DNA of 64,000 nt from Nonomuraea typhae (GCF_009760925.1 NZ_VRLV01000001.1:124001-188000); one strand, 5' to 3'. Positions 34,237-43,884 are shown, counted from the first letter of the stretch. Notes: generated by a model not told the origin, from the sequence alone. Made by a program: numbers and translations.

Positions 34237-35155
34237 GCCGCGCCTCGATCGCCTGCTTGTAGAGCTTGCCCGCACGATAGGACGAGCGCACCAGCGGCCC
34301 CGACAGGACCCCGGCGAAGCCGATCGCCTCGGCCTCGGCCTGCAGCTCCACGAACTCCTCGGGCTTCACCCAGCGCTCCACCGGGTGGTGGCGCGGCGTC
34401 GGCCGCAGGTACTGGGTGATGGTCAGCAGGTCGGTGCCGGCCCCGTGCAGGTCGCGCATCGCCTGGACGACCTCCTCGCGCTCCTCGCCCATGCCCAGGA
34501 TCAGGTTGGACTTGGTCACCAGCCCCGCCTCACGGGCCATCGTGATGACCTGCAGCGAGCGCTCGTAGCGGAAGGCCGGGCGGATGCGCTTGAAGATGCG
34601 CGGCACGGTCTCGACGTTGTGCGCGAACACCTCGGGCCGGCTGGAGAAGACCTCCTCCAGCTGCTCGCGGTTGCCGTTGAAGTCGGGCACCAGCAGCTCG
34701 ACGCCGCACCCGGGCAGCAGAGCGTGGATCTGGCGGGCGGTCTCGGCGTAGAGCCAGGCGCCGCCGTCGGGCAGGTCGTCACGGGCGACGCCGGTCACGG
34801 TGGCGTACTTCAGGCCCATCTGCTGGACGGACTCGGCCACGCGCCGCGGCTCGTCCCTGTCGTACTCCTTGGGCTTGCCCGTGTCGATCTGGCAGAAGTC
34901 GCACCGGCGGGTGCACTGGTCGCCGCCGATCAGGAAGGTCGCCTCGCGGTCTTCCCAGCACTCGTAGATATTGGGACAGCCCGCCTCTTCACAGACCGTG
35001 TGCAGGCCCTCCCGGCGCACCAGCGACTTGAGCTCGGTGTACTCGGGGCCCGTCTTCAGCTTGGTCTTGATCCACGGGGGCTTGCGCTCGATAGGGGTTT
35101 CGGCGTTGCGCACCTCCAGGCGGAGGAGCTTTCGGCCTTCAGGAGCAACGGTCAC
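34226..35155 (-). CDS. lipA: Lipoyl synthase
   Basis: A 309-residue radical-SAM enzyme that inserts two sulfurs into octanoyl-protein to make the lipoyl cofactor of 2-oxoacid dehydrogenases and the glycine cleavage system. Two 4Fe-4S sites are visible: C55, C60 and C66 (C-x4-C-x5-C, the auxiliary sacrificial cluster) and C81, C85 and C88 (CTRRCDFC, the SAM cluster). Length is normal. A hairpin terminator follows. LipB lies 1.2 kb upstream and the substrate protein SucB 4 kb further. Confidence 0.97.
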   Translation of the reverse strand: MTVAPEGRKLLRLEVRNAETPIERKPPWIKTKLKTGPEYTELKSLVRREGLHTVCEEAGCPNIYECWEDREATFLIGGDQCTRRCDFCQIDTGKPKEYDRDEPRRVAESVQQMGLKYATVTGVARDDLPDGGAWLYAETARQIHALLPGCGVELLVPDFNGNREQLEEVFSSRPEVFAHNVETVPRIFKRIRPAFRYERSLQVITMAREAGLVTKSNLILGMGEEREEVVQAMRDLHGAGTDLLTITQYLRPTPRHHPVERWVKPEEFVELQAEAEAIGFAGVLSGPLVRSSYRAGKLYKQAIEARQRA

Positions 35156-35203
35156 CCTGCAAGCTTACGTCCCCCCGAGAACATCCCATGACCGGACCTG
35201 TCC

Positions 35204-36187
35204 TCAGGAAATCAGCCCGAATCCCCGGATCGCCCGCGTGTAGTGAGCCAGCAACTCCGCGTCGATCGCCGCCGACTCCCGCGACCCCAGCGCATCGGTC
35301 CCCGGCGCCGAGGTCAGCACCCCGTCGTCGGCCAGCCGCGACCGGGTCAGCGCGTCCTCCCTGATCGACGGCACGCTCTCCCCGCGCAGCGCCGCCGCCT
35401 GGATCGGCGCGAGATACCGCCCGCTGGCCATCAGCTCCTCCAGCGCGCTCAGCTCCTCCGCCGAGGTCACCTTCGCCGCCAGTCCCCGCCGCAGTCCCTC
35501 AGTACGGCCGGCATCCGCGCGCACCAGCCTCACCAGCCCGAACTCCACCAGCAGCAACGGCCCGCCCAGCACCCGCCCGACGATCCGGCCCAGGAACCCG
35601 GCCGCCTCGTAGGAGGCGCCCGGGGTGTGCATGACGCCGAGCGACGCCCGGTCCATCTGGAGCCTGGCCTCCTCCCGCGCCTTGATCGGCTCGGACCCGG
35701 TCAGCCCCAGCCGCCACTCCGCCAGCGTGGCCAGCGCCTGCCCGACGATCAGCCCCTCGCCCGTGGCGCCCACCGCATACGCCCTGGCCAGCAGCGTGGC
35801 CCGCTGCCGCGGGGTCAGGGCCAGCCACAGGGGCAGCCCGATGACCAGGATCGGCGTCCTGCGCAGGCCCACCCGGCTGTAGGTGGCGTCCACGCCCAGG
35901 TCCATGACCGCCACGGTGACCGGTGCCCGGACCCCCACCGCCCCGGCCACCCGGGCCGCCGCGCCGTACAACTCCGGAGCCGCCTCGCGCCCCAGCACCT
36001 CGGCGTCGGCGGGCAGCCGCCCCAGCCGCGGCCGCAACACCACACCGATGCTCACCAGCAGCCCACCGGCCAGCCACACGACCAGCTCACCCGGGCTGAC
36101 CGCGATGAGCACAACCCCGGCGACCAGGAACGCCAGCGTCAACAGGTGCACGCACAAGGACACCGCGAGGGCCAGAAGGCGTTTCAC
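35204..36187 (-). CDS. Membrane protein resembling an M48 peptidase but lacking the zinc motif
   Basis: 327 residues from the GTG at 36187 (an ATG at 36235 is possible). Two hydrophobic helices fill the first 60 residues, followed by ADAEVLGREAAPELYGAAARVAGAVGVRAPVTVAVMD, which matches the N-terminal part of M48/HtpX proteases. Where those enzymes carry HExxH, after LTPRQRATLLA, this protein reads RAYAVG, so it cannot bind zinc in the usual way. It is probably a non-catalytic relative. It lies between lipA and lipB on the same strand; a role in lipoate metabolism is not implied. Confidence 0.6.
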   Translation of the reverse strand: MKRLLALAVSLCVHLLTLAFLVAGVVLIAVSPGELVVWLAGGLLVSIGVVLRPRLGRLPADAEVLGREAAPELYGAAARVAGAVGVRAPVTVAVMDLGVDATYSRVGLRRTPILVIGLPLWLALTPRQRATLLARAYAVGATGEGLIVGQALATLAEWRLGLTGSEPIKAREEARLQMDRASLGVMHTPGASYEAAGFLGRIVGRVLGGPLLLVEFGLVRLVRADAGRTEGLRRGLAAKVTSAEELSALEELMASGRYLAPIQAAALRGESVPSIREDALTRSRLADDGVLTSAPGTDALGSRESAAIDAELLAHYTRAIRGFGLIS

Positions 36188-36253
36188 AGTGCCCGATGGT
36201 AGAAACCCCGCGTGCGGAATCAACCGCGATCGCATGCCGATTCCATCACCATC

Positions 36254-36406
36254 AGGAAGTGGCGGGACAGGTGGTGGGGAGCCTGTGGGGAGGGGTGGTC
36301 GGGAAGTAGCGGAACAGGTGGCGGGGAGCCTGGGAGGAGGGGCGGTCAGGAGCAGGCGGCACAGGAGGCGGGGAGGGGCCGGCGGCGCAGGGTTCGGGAG
36401 TGGTCA
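36254..36406. repeat. Purine-rich 47-bp tandem repeats ending at the lipB stop codon
   Basis: Two clear 47-bp units (36254-36300 and 36301-36347, about 85 percent identical by eye) begin with AGGAAGT or GGGAAGT and end with GGTC. A third, decayed unit follows. The GGTCAG junction recurs at the lipB stop codon (TCA on this strand, 36404-36406), so repeat phase and gene end coincide. This fills the 216-base gap upstream of the M48-like gene; no gene is seen there. Confidence 0.75.
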
Positions 36407-37075
36407 GCGGCGCAGGAGGTCTTCCTCGTGGAGGTCGTACGACTCCATGCCCAGCGCCTCGGCCAGCCGCTTCTCCATGATGGGCATGACCTCCTCCACC
36501 ACGATGCGCCGCCCCGTCTCGGCGGACAGCGTGGAGACGCCCGCGCCCTGGATCCCGCAGGGGTCGATGCGGTTGAACCAGCGCGGGTCGTTGGCGCAGT
36601 TGAGGGCGAAGCCGTGCATCGCCACCCCGCGCAGGACCCGGATGCCGACCGCGCCCAGCATCCGGTCGGGCAGGCCGAGCGCCGCGTCACCGGCCGCCCA
36701 GACGCCGCCGCGCGCGGGCATCCGGCGCGCGGTGACGCCGAAGTCCGCGCAGACCAGGACCATGGCCTCCTCCAGCCGCCGGATGTAGGCGTTGACATCC
36801 GGGACCGCCACGATCGGATAGCCGACGAGCTGACCGGGCCCGTGCCACGTGATCCGGCCACCCCGGTCGACGTCGATGACCGGGGTGCCGTCGGCGGGCC
36901 GCTGGTGCGGGGCGGTGCGCTTGCCCGCGGTGTAGACGGGCGCGTGCTCCAGCATGAGGGCGGTGTCGCCCACCTCGCCGGACAGGCGCTTGCTGTGCAC
37001 CCAGCGCTGGAGGTTCCAGGCCTGCTCGTAGGGGACATCGACACCGAGCCGCACGATGGCCAAGGTGTGGCGCAT
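36404..37075 (-). CDS. lipB: Octanoyltransferase LipB with an altered catalytic residue
   Basis: A 223-residue protein of the LipB family, which moves octanoate from acyl carrier protein to the lipoyl domains. The signatures GRITWHGPGQLVGYP and MHGFALN and the catalytic Cys in DPCGIQGAGV are present. The second catalytic residue, a Lys in the usual R-K-V-A-A-I-G-V-R-V stretch, is Met here (R-M-L-G-A-V-G-I-R-V; codon ATG). The enzyme may be weakened, use another base, or be a genus-specific variant. The start at 37075 fits the family. It lies upstream of lipA in the conserved lipoate neighbourhood. Confidence 0.9.
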   Translation of the reverse strand: MRHTLAIVRLGVDVPYEQAWNLQRWVHSKRLSGEVGDTALMLEHAPVYTAGKRTAPHQRPADGTPVIDVDRGGRITWHGPGQLVGYPIVAVPDVNAYIRRLEEAMVLVCADFGVTARRMPARGGVWAAGDAALGLPDRMLGAVGIRVLRGVAMHGFALNCANDPRWFNRIDPCGIQGAGVSTLSAETGRRIVVEEVMPIMEKRLAEALGMESYDLHEEDLLRR

Positions 37076-37113
37076 GCGTCCATTGTGCCGTTCCCTCACG
37101 GATGAAGGGTAAT

Positions 37114-37851
37114 TCAGGCGGTGAGAAGCCTGGGCTCGATCCGCACTTCCTTCACGCTGCCGGCGCCGTCGTGCTCCAGCCGGTAGGCGTAGGCGCCGGG
37201 CGCGATGCTGACCGCCTGGATGAACTCGGTGCCCACGTAGTGCAGGCCGACGCCCTCGTCGGCGGCGTAACCGGGAGGCAGTTCGCCGCTGGCCACCGAC
37301 GCCTGCAACAGCGGGCGGCGCTGCGGCTCGGCGTTGTAGTGCACGCCGCAGGAGTACGGCAGCAGCCCCATGCCCTCGGCCCACACGCGCAGATCGGGCC
37401 CGAAGGAGTCGGTGTTGCCGCCCACGTGCCAGCACAGCGCGCCCGCGCTCTGCCCGGACAACACCACCCCGGACCGCCAGGCGTCCTCCAGCATCTCGTC
37501 GTAGCCGTGCAGCCGCCACAACGCCATCAGCGCGGCCACGCTGCCGCCGCTGACGTAGATCATGTCCTGGTCGAGCATCCACGCCCGCGGATCGGCCACG
37601 TTGGGCATGGGGAAGACCGTCAAATGGCTCACCTCGACGTCCCAGCGGGCGAGGGCGCCATACATCTTCAGCAACCAGTCGGAGTCGTCGCCCGTGGCCG
37701 TGGCCATCAGGCCGAGTTTGGGGCGGTCCTGGCCGGTGAGGTCGAGTGCGTACCGCAGCAGCGGACTGGCTTCGAGGAAGCCGTGGCGCCGCGTCGGGCG
37801 GAATGATCCTCCACCGATGGCAAGGATGTGCGACTGGCCGGTTCTGGTCAT
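37114..37851 (-). CDS. Peptidase E-like serine peptidase (family S51)
   Basis: 245 residues. The glutamine-amidotransferase-like fold carries the S51 nucleophile S135 in LSGQSAGALCWH, preceded by IYVSGGSVAALMALW. Family members (dipeptidase E, cyanophycinase) cleave after Asp. No signal peptide, so cytosolic. The gene precedes lipB on the same strand with a 38-base gap. Specificity for aspartyl dipeptides is inferred from the family only. Confidence 0.88.
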   Translation of the reverse strand: MTRTGQSHILAIGGGSFRPTRRHGFLEASPLLRYALDLTGQDRPKLGLMATATGDDSDWLLKMYGALARWDVEVSHLTVFPMPNVADPRAWMLDQDMIYVSGGSVAALMALWRLHGYDEMLEDAWRSGVVLSGQSAGALCWHVGGNTDSFGPDLRVWAEGMGLLPYSCGVHYNAEPQRRPLLQASVASGELPPGYAADEGVGLHYVGTEFIQAVSIAPGAYAYRLEHDGAGSVKEVRIEPRLLTA

Positions 37852-37883
37852 GGCTGAGCTCTCTCCACGTGGTGTCGGACAGA

Positions 37884-38768
37884 CTAGATTACGGCGGCCA
37901 ATGCCTGATCGAGATGCGTATAGGCGAAGCCGTACCCGCTGTCCGTCAGCTTTTTCGGGGAAATGCGGTGGCTCGGCAGCAATGCCGCCCGCGCGAACTC
38001 GCCGAGTCCCAGCTCCAGCGCGAACCCGGGAACTCCGATCGGCATGGTGGGCCGTTTGAGCGCCCGTCCGAACTGCTTGGTGAACTCCGCGTTGGTAACC
38101 GGAGAAGGGCTTACGAGATTAACCGGTCCCGCTATTTCACGATTTTCCAGAATATGGAGGACAGAACCCACCCAATCGTCCACCGCGATCCACGACCAGT
38201 ACTGCCGCCCCGACCCCAGCGGCGCCCCCAGCCCCATCCTGAAGATCGGGAACATCGGCTGAAGCGCCCCGCCCTTCCCGCTGAGCACCAGCCCCGTCCG
38301 AACCTGCACGGTCCGCACCGGCGCCTGCCTGGCCGCCCCCTCCCACGCCACGCACAGCTGAGGCAGGAACCCCGTCCCCGCCGGCGCGTCCTCGTCGATG
38401 ACCCGATCCCCGGTGTCGCCGTAGAAGTCCACCCCGGACGCGGACACCAGCACCTCCGGCTTCCGCTCCGCCTGCTCGATCGCCCGCACCAGCGTGGCCG
38501 CGCTGTCCACCCGGCTCGCGACGAGTTCCTTCTTGTACGGCTGGCTCCACCGTTTCCCGGCGATCGGCGCCCCGGCCAGATGCACCACCGCCGACGCCCC
38601 GTCGAGCACCCCCGGATCCAGCACCCCGCCGGCCGGATCCCACTGCGCCTCGTCATCGGCCCGAGGCGGCCGCCTGACCAGCCGCACCACGTCGTCACCG
38701 CGTTCCCGCAGCGCCGCGATCAACGCCGGCCCCAGCAACCCCGATGCGCCCGTAACAATGATCGCCAT
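37884..38768 (-). CDS. TIGR01777 family epimerase/oxidoreductase
   Basis: 294 residues with the NAD(P) Rossmann motif TGASGLLG at the N-terminus. The family hallmarks HLAGAPIAGKRW, SASGVDFYGDTGD and SPSPVTNAEF are present, ending with a C-terminal DUF1731-like region (PSHRISPKKLTDSGYGF). These extended-SDR proteins (YfcH/cell-division-inhibitor SulA-like by annotation) have no firm substrate. The gene is conserved beside lipB in Streptomyces. Upstream is the long repeat-bearing gap. Confidence 0.88.
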   Translation of the reverse strand: MAIIVTGASGLLGPALIAALRERGDDVVRLVRRPPRADDEAQWDPAGGVLDPGVLDGASAVVHLAGAPIAGKRWSQPYKKELVASRVDSAATLVRAIEQAERKPEVLVSASGVDFYGDTGDRVIDEDAPAGTGFLPQLCVAWEGAARQAPVRTVQVRTGLVLSGKGGALQPMFPIFRMGLGAPLGSGRQYWSWIAVDDWVGSVLHILENREIAGPVNLVSPSPVTNAEFTKQFGRALKRPTMPIGVPGFALELGLGEFARAALLPSHRISPKKLTDSGYGFAYTHLDQALAAVI

Positions 38769-39391
38769 GCCCCCACCCTACGCCGCCACCCCCGCGCCCC
38801 CGCTTTCCCCTCCACCACGAGAACCACCCAAACGCGGGCGGTTGGGGGAGCCGGGAAAGGGATGCCTGGGGTTGGGGCACATTGAGCGTTCCAAGTGCCG
38901 CCAAGCCCGGCCCCGCAAACCGGAAACCGAACACTCGGAACGCGGAAACCGGACATGCGCCATCGAGTTCCGATCAGTGGCAAGGCGGGAGTGGGAAGTC
39001 GGGGGACTAGGAAGTCAAGGGACCAGATGCCAGGGGACCCAGGAAGGGCGCGACTAGGAATGGGGCGACAGGAAGTGGTGACCAGGAAGAGGCGACCGCG
39101 AGGTGGGCCGGTCACCACCGCGAGGTGGGACCGCCAGGTGGGCAGGTCACGGTCCAGCCCCGATGGGGTCCGGCCGGAGGCCCTGGCGCGGGCTGAGGGG
39201 CGTCGTGGCGGTGGGGACCACGTCCGACGTGAGAAGCGCACGGATGATCGGCGCCCGCCCACGACGGCGGGCGGTGGGTGGGGCGGCCTGCCGTAAAGGA
39301 CAGGCCGCTTACGGGCGGGCGGCCCCACGAAGACGCAGGCCCGAGCGGGACTGGGGGACCGGCCGGGAAAGCCGATCCCCTCAGCAGGCGG
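38769..39391. repeat. 623-bp gene-free region with GAC(N)AGGAA iterations and other short repeats
   Basis: No convincing gene is seen on either strand. The + strand is purine-rich. Between 39005 and 39089 a motif of the form GAC-(N0-2)-AGGAA recurs five times (starts 39005, 39036, 39052, 39067, 39080). It is followed by three 13-mers ACCGCGAGGTGGG or ACCGCCAGGTGGG (39095, 39117, 39130). GGAAACCG occurs twice in 38925-38955. At 39283-39314 GCGGCCTG/CAGGCCGC and CCGTAA/TTACGG form two overlapping, mutually exclusive hairpins just beyond the sucB 3' end; one may terminate sucB. The region is the leader or promoter zone of the leftward TIGR01777 gene. Confidence 0.7.
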
Positions 39392-40933
39392 CTAGGCGAG
39401 GCCCAGCTGCGCCTCGAAGCGGCCTTCCTCCAGGCGACGCTTGATCGTCGTCAGGAAGCGGGCCGCGTCCGCGCCGTCGACCAGGCGGTGGTCGTACGTG
39501 AGCGCCAGGTACACCATCGAGCGCACCGCGATGACCTCGCCCTCAGGCGTGTCGACCACCACGGGACGCTTGACGACGGCGCCGGTGCCCAGCATGCCGA
39601 CCTGCGGCTGGTTGAGGATCGGCGTGTCGAACAGGGCGCCGCGGCTGCCGGTGTTCGTGAGGGTGAAGGTGCCGCCGGTGATCTCGTCGGGCGTCACCTG
39701 GTTGTTGCGGGTGCGCTCGGCCAGGTCGGTGACCTTGCGGGCGAGCCCGGCCAGGTTGAGGTCGCCGGCGTTCTTGACGACGGCGGCCAGCAGGCCGCGC
39801 TCGGTGTCCACCGCGACGCCGAGGTTCTCGACGTCGAAGTAGGTCACCTCGTTGGTCTCGTTGTTGATCGTGGCGTTGAGCTTGGGGTGCTGCTTGAGCG
39901 CCTCGACCGCGGCCATCGCGAAGAACGGGGTGAAGGTGAGCTTCACGCCCTCGCGGCGCAGGAAGTCGTCCTTGGCCTTGGCCCGCAGGCGGGCGATCTT
40001 CGTGACGTCCACCTCGACGACCGAGGTGAGCTGGGCGGCCGTCTGCAGAGACTCGACCATACGCTTGGCGATCGTCTGACGCAGGCGCGTCATCTTCTCG
40101 GTACGGCCACGCAGCGTCGTGTCCACCTCGACCTGCTCGGGACCGGTCGAGACCGGGGCCTGGGCAGCCGGAGCGGCGGCCGGGGCCGCGGCGGGCGCGG
40201 CGGGCGCCTGGGCGGCGGGGGCGGCCGGAGCCGCCGGGGCGGCCGCGGCCGGGGCGGCGACCTCGCGCTGGGCCTTGGCGGCCTCGAGGACGTCCTGCTT
40301 GCGGATGCGTCCGCCGACACCGGTGCCGGTGATCGTCTCCAGGTCCACCCCGTGCTCGTTGGCGAGCTTGCGCACCAGCGGCGTCACGTAGGGGCTCTCA
40401 CCCGAGGACGGCAGCGGAGCCGGGGCGACGGCCGGCGTGGTGGCGATCGGCGAGGCGGGCTGCGCCGGGGCGGCCGGGGCCTGCGCGGCCGGGGCGGGCG
40501 CCGGAGCCGGAGGAGCCGCCGGGGCGGCCGGTGCCGGAGCCGGGGCGGGCGCCTGAGCGGCGGGCGCAGGCGCGGCCGGGGCCTGGGCGGCGGGGGCCTC
40601 GGCCGGGGCGGGCTGCGGGATCGAGGAGGCGGGCGCGGGCTCCGCAGCGGGTGCCGGAGCCTCCTGAGCCGGTGCCGCCGGGGCGCCGGCCTGGCCGTTC
40701 TCGTCGATGATCGCCAGCTCGGCGCCGACCTCGACGGTCTCGTCCTCAGCCACAACGATCTTGGTGATGACACCCGCGGACGGCGACGGGATCTCGGTGT
40801 CGACCTTGTCGGTGGACACCTCGAGGAGCGGCTCGTCGGCCTCGACGCGCTCGCCCTCCTTCTTCAGCCAACGGGTTACCGTGCCCTCGGTGACGCTCTC
40901 GCCGAGCTGGGGCATCTGTACGGAGACCGGCAT
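39392..40933 (-). CDS. sucB: 2-oxoglutarate dehydrogenase complex E2 (dihydrolipoyllysine succinyltransferase)
   Basis: 513 residues. One lipoyl domain (1-80) has the lipoylated K43 in [12 protein letters not shown] long Ala/Pro swinging-arm linker follows, then an E3/E1-binding domain (about 185-220, [15 protein letters not shown]) and a second Ala/Pro linker. The catalytic core ends with H482 and D486 in DHRLVDG. It transfers succinyl groups to CoA in the citric acid cycle; a pyruvate-complex role is possible, as actinomycete E2 proteins can be shared. Many homologues have two lipoyl domains; this one has one. It forms a unit with lpd 22 bases upstream. Confidence 0.93.
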   Translation of the reverse strand: MPVSVQMPQLGESVTEGTVTRWLKKEGERVEADEPLLEVSTDKVDTEIPSPSAGVITKIVVAEDETVEVGAELAIIDENGQAGAPAAPAQEAPAPAAEPAPASSIPQPAPAEAPAAQAPAAPAPAAQAPAPAPAPAAPAAPPAPAPAPAAQAPAAPAQPASPIATTPAVAPAPLPSSGESPYVTPLVRKLANEHGVDLETITGTGVGGRIRKQDVLEAAKAQREVAAPAAAAPAAPAAPAAQAPAAPAAAPAAAPAAQAPVSTGPEQVEVDTTLRGRTEKMTRLRQTIAKRMVESLQTAAQLTSVVEVDVTKIARLRAKAKDDFLRREGVKLTFTPFFAMAAVEALKQHPKLNATINNETNEVTYFDVENLGVAVDTERGLLAAVVKNAGDLNLAGLARKVTDLAERTRNNQVTPDEITGGTFTLTNTGSRGALFDTPILNQPQVGMLGTGAVVKRPVVVDTPEGEVIAVRSMVYLALTYDHRLVDGADAARFLTTIKRRLEEGRFEAQLGLA

Positions 40934-40955
40934 GGGTATGTCTTCCCTCGAGTTC

Positions 40956-42320
40956 TTAGTTGTGGACGTGCAGGGGCTTGCCGGCCAGTGCCAGCATCGC
41001 CTCGCCCATGGCTTCTGACTGGGTGGGATGCGCGTGGATGAGCTGGGCGACCTCTGCTGGCAGCGCCTCCCAGTTGTAGATGAGCTGGCCCTCGGTGACG
41101 AGTTCGCCGATGCGCCGGCCGACCATGTGGACGCCGACGACCGGGCCGTCCTTCTGGGCCAGCACCTTGACCGCCCCGGCGGTGCCGAGGATCTGGCTCT
41201 TGGGGTTGCCGGCCAGGTCGTAGACCTGCTCGACGATCTCGATGCCCTGCTCGGCCGCCTGCTTCGAGGTGATGCCCACGGAGGCCACCTCGGGGTCGGA
41301 GTAGGTGATCCGGGGCACGCCCGCGTAGTCGATGGCCGGCGGGTTGAGCCCGGCGATGTGCTCGGCGACCAGGATGCCCTCGGCGAAGCCGGCGTGGGCC
41401 AGCTGCGGGGTGTCGATCAGGTCGCCGATGGCGTAGACGCCGGGGACGGTGGTCTGGCAGTGCCTGTCGACCACGACCGTGCCGCGCTCGATCTGGATGC
41501 CCTGCTCCTCGAAGCCCATGCCCGCCGAGACGGCGCCGCGGCCGACGGCCACGAGCAGCTGCTCGGCGTCAAAGGTCTTGCCGTTGGCGAGGGTGACGAT
41601 CACACCGGTGTCGGTGATCTTGGCGTTGTCGAAGAAGACGCCGAGCTCGTACTTGATGCCGCGCCGGCGGAAGGCCCGCTCCAGCAGCTTGGAGCTGGAC
41701 TCCTCCTCGGCCGGCAGCAGGTGCGGCAGCGCCTCGACGATGGTCACCTCGGCGCCGAAGGAACGATACACACTGGCGAGCTCGACGCCGATGACGCCGC
41801 CGCCCAGCACGATGATCGAGGCGGGCACGCGCTCCATCGTCAGCGTGTGCTCGCTGGTGATGACGCGCTCGCCGTCGATCTGCAGGCCGGGCAGCGACTT
41901 GGGCGCCGAGCCGGTGGCCAGCACGATGCTGCGGCCTTCGATGACCTCGGAGCCCACCTGGATCCGGTTGGGGCCGGTCAGGCGGCCCTCGCCCTCGACG
42001 ATCGTCACGCCCGCCGACTTGAGCAGGCCCTGCACGCCCTTCCAGGCACGCGTGACGATCTTGTCCTTGAAGGCGTGGACGCCGGGCACGTCGATGCCCT
42101 CGAAGCGCGCCTTGACGCCGAAGGACTCGCTCTCGCGCGTCTCGTCGGCGACCTCCGCGGAGTGCAGGAGCGCCTTGGTGGGGATGCATCCCCGGTGCAG
42201 GCAGGTGCCGCCGATCTTGTCCTTTTCGATCAGGGCGACGGACTTGCCCAACTCGGCCGCCCGGAGCGCGCAGGCGTAACCGCCGCTGCCGCCACCTAGA
42301 ACGACGATGTCGTAGGCCAC
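40956..42320 (-). CDS. lpdA: Dihydrolipoyl dehydrogenase (E3)
   Basis: A 454-residue FAD enzyme that reoxidises the dihydrolipoyl arm of E2 with NAD. The FAD motif [10 protein letters not shown] is near residue 9. The redox disulfide is C40/C45 in GGTCLHRGC. The NAD motif [10 protein letters not shown] is central. The catalytic H431 and E436 are in HAHPTQSE. All key residues are intact. It lies directly upstream of sucB and downstream of pepA, the order seen in Streptomyces. Confidence 0.96.
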   Translation of the reverse strand: MAYDIVVLGGGSGGYACALRAAELGKSVALIEKDKIGGTCLHRGCIPTKALLHSAEVADETRESESFGVKARFEGIDVPGVHAFKDKIVTRAWKGVQGLLKSAGVTIVEGEGRLTGPNRIQVGSEVIEGRSIVLATGSAPKSLPGLQIDGERVITSEHTLTMERVPASIIVLGGGVIGVELASVYRSFGAEVTIVEALPHLLPAEEESSSKLLERAFRRRGIKYELGVFFDNAKITDTGVIVTLANGKTFDAEQLLVAVGRGAVSAGMGFEEQGIQIERGTVVVDRHCQTTVPGVYAIGDLIDTPQLAHAGFAEGILVAEHIAGLNPPAIDYAGVPRITYSDPEVASVGITSKQAAEQGIEIVEQVYDLAGNPKSQILGTAGAVKVLAQKDGPVVGVHMVGRRIGELVTEGQLIYNWEALPAEVAQLIHAHPTQSEAMGEAMLALAGKPLHVHN

Positions 42321-42368
42321 AGGAAGGCTCCTTGTCGGGTTCGTGATGCCGTCATCTTTTCATTTGTT

Positions 42369-43820
42369 TCAGGCGCTCGCGTGCCGCTCGGCGAGAGCGA
42401 TGAGGGTCCGGGTGGTGGCGCCGGTGCCGCCCTTCGGGGTGTAGCCGTGGGGCTCGCCCTTGTTGAAGGCGGGTCCGGCCATGTCGATGTGGGCCCACTT
42501 GACGCCGTCGGGCACGAACTCCCTGAGGAAGATGCCGGCGGCGAGCATGCTGCCCCAGCGCTCCGGCTGGAGGTTGGCGATGTCCGCGATGGGCGAGTCG
42601 AGGCCCTTGCGCAGTTCCTCCGGCAGCGGCATGCCCCAGGCGCCCTCGCCGACGGACCCGGCCGCCTCGACGACCAGCTCGCGCACGTCGTCGTCGTTGG
42701 CCATGACGCCGGCCGTGCGCCAGCCGAGCGCGACGATCTGGGCGCCGGTCAGCGTGGCGACGTCGACGATGAGGTCGGGGTCGTCCTCGGTGGCGCGGGC
42801 GATGCCGTCCATGAGGACGAGACGGCCCTCGGCGTCGGTGTCGAGCACCTCGACGGTCTTGCCGCTGTAGCTGTGGATGACGTCGGAGGGACGCTGGGCG
42901 GTGCCGCTGGGCATGTTCTCGGCCAGGCAGAGGTAGCCGACGGCGTTGACCTTGAGGCCGAGCTTGGCGATGCCGAGCAGGGCGCCGAGAACCGCGCCCG
43001 CGCCGCCCATGTCGGATTTCATCCAGTCCATGGAGGCGGACGGCTTGAGGTTGAGGCCGCCGGTGTCGAAGGTGATGCCCTTGCCGACGAAGGCCAGCGT
43101 CTTGGTGGCGTCGGCGTGGCCGTAGGAGAGCCTGACCAGGCGCGGCGGGTTGACCGAGCCCTGGCCGACGGCGACGAGGCCGCCGTATCCGCCCTCCTTG
43201 AGCTGCTTCTCGTCGAGCACCTCGACGGTCAGGCCGGCCTTGCCGCCCTCCTCCTCGGCGATCTCGGCGAAGCGCGCGGGGAAGAGGTCGGAGGGCGGGG
43301 TGTTGACCAGGTCGCGGACCAGGGTGACCGACTCGGCGAGGATGCCGGCGCGCTCGGCGGCGCCCTCGGCCTCGGGGGCCAGCACGGTCAGCTCGGCGAC
43401 CGGGTTCTTGTGCTCGCCGCCGGTGCGGTAGCGGGCGAAGGCGTAGGCGCCGAGCAGCGCGCCCAGGGCGACCGCCTCGGCGTCGCCGCCCAGGGCGAGC
43501 GCGGCGCGGTTGGTCCCGGCCAGGGAGCGTACGGCGGCGCCGGCGGCCCGTCGCGCCGCCTCGGCGTCGGGGGAGTCGCCGAGCCCGACGGCGACCAGCA
43601 GCGGCGCGGTGATGGCGCCGAACGCGGGGACCTTGGCCAGTTCACCGGCCTTGCCGGTGAAGCCCACGGCGGTCAGGGAGGCGGCCAGCTTGCCGCCGAA
43701 AGCGGCGTCGAGGCCGTCGGCCACGGGGCGCGGCCCCTCAGCGCCGGGATGGAAACCGACGATCAGGGCGTCGGTGTCGAACGAGATCGGATCTGCTGAG
43801 TTCAGCCGCACAGTGGTCAC
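42369..43820 (-). CDS. pepA: Leucyl aminopeptidase (family M17)
   Basis: A 483-residue cytosolic enzyme releasing N-terminal residues from peptides. The M17 signature NTDAEGR appears as DTDAEGRLVLMDG. The metal-binding KGITFDTGG and the preceding GKG segment are intact in the C-terminal catalytic half. The GTG at 43820 is chosen because a promoter-like -10 ends 8 bases upstream, implying a leaderless message; a GTG at 43856 would add 12 residues. Divergent from the GntR gene. Confidence 0.93.
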   Translation of the reverse strand: MTTVRLNSADPISFDTDALIVGFHPGAEGPRPVADGLDAAFGGKLAASLTAVGFTGKAGELAKVPAFGAITAPLLVAVGLGDSPDAEAARRAAGAAVRSLAGTNRAALALGGDAEAVALGALLGAYAFARYRTGGEHKNPVAELTVLAPEAEGAAERAGILAESVTLVRDLVNTPPSDLFPARFAEIAEEEGGKAGLTVEVLDEKQLKEGGYGGLVAVGQGSVNPPRLVRLSYGHADATKTLAFVGKGITFDTGGLNLKPSASMDWMKSDMGGAGAVLGALLGIAKLGLKVNAVGYLCLAENMPSGTAQRPSDVIHSYSGKTVEVLDTDAEGRLVLMDGIARATEDDPDLIVDVATLTGAQIVALGWRTAGVMANDDDVRELVVEAAGSVGEGAWGMPLPEELRKGLDSPIADIANLQPERWGSMLAAGIFLREFVPDGVKWAHIDMAGPAFNKGEPHGYTPKGGTGATTRTLIALAERHASA

Positions 43821-43828
43821 GTAAACCG

Positions 43829-43858
43829 ATGCTATCCGCGCTTTCTGCGTACTCACAA
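43829..43858 (-). promoter_or_regulatory. Probable pepA promoter, leaderless type
   Basis: Read leftwards: TTGTGA (43858-43853), an 18-base spacer and TAGCAT (43834-43829), four of six matches to each consensus. Transcription would begin at or within a base or two of the GTG at 43820. Confidence 0.45.
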
Positions 43859-43884
43859 ACAGGGGTTCATCCTACCAATTGCCG

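Noticed and set aside
39283..39314. H-type pseudoknot made of GCGGCCTG/CAGGCCGC and CCGTAA/TTACGG
   Set aside because: The connecting loops would be zero bases long on both sides, which cannot span the stems; treated as alternative hairpins.
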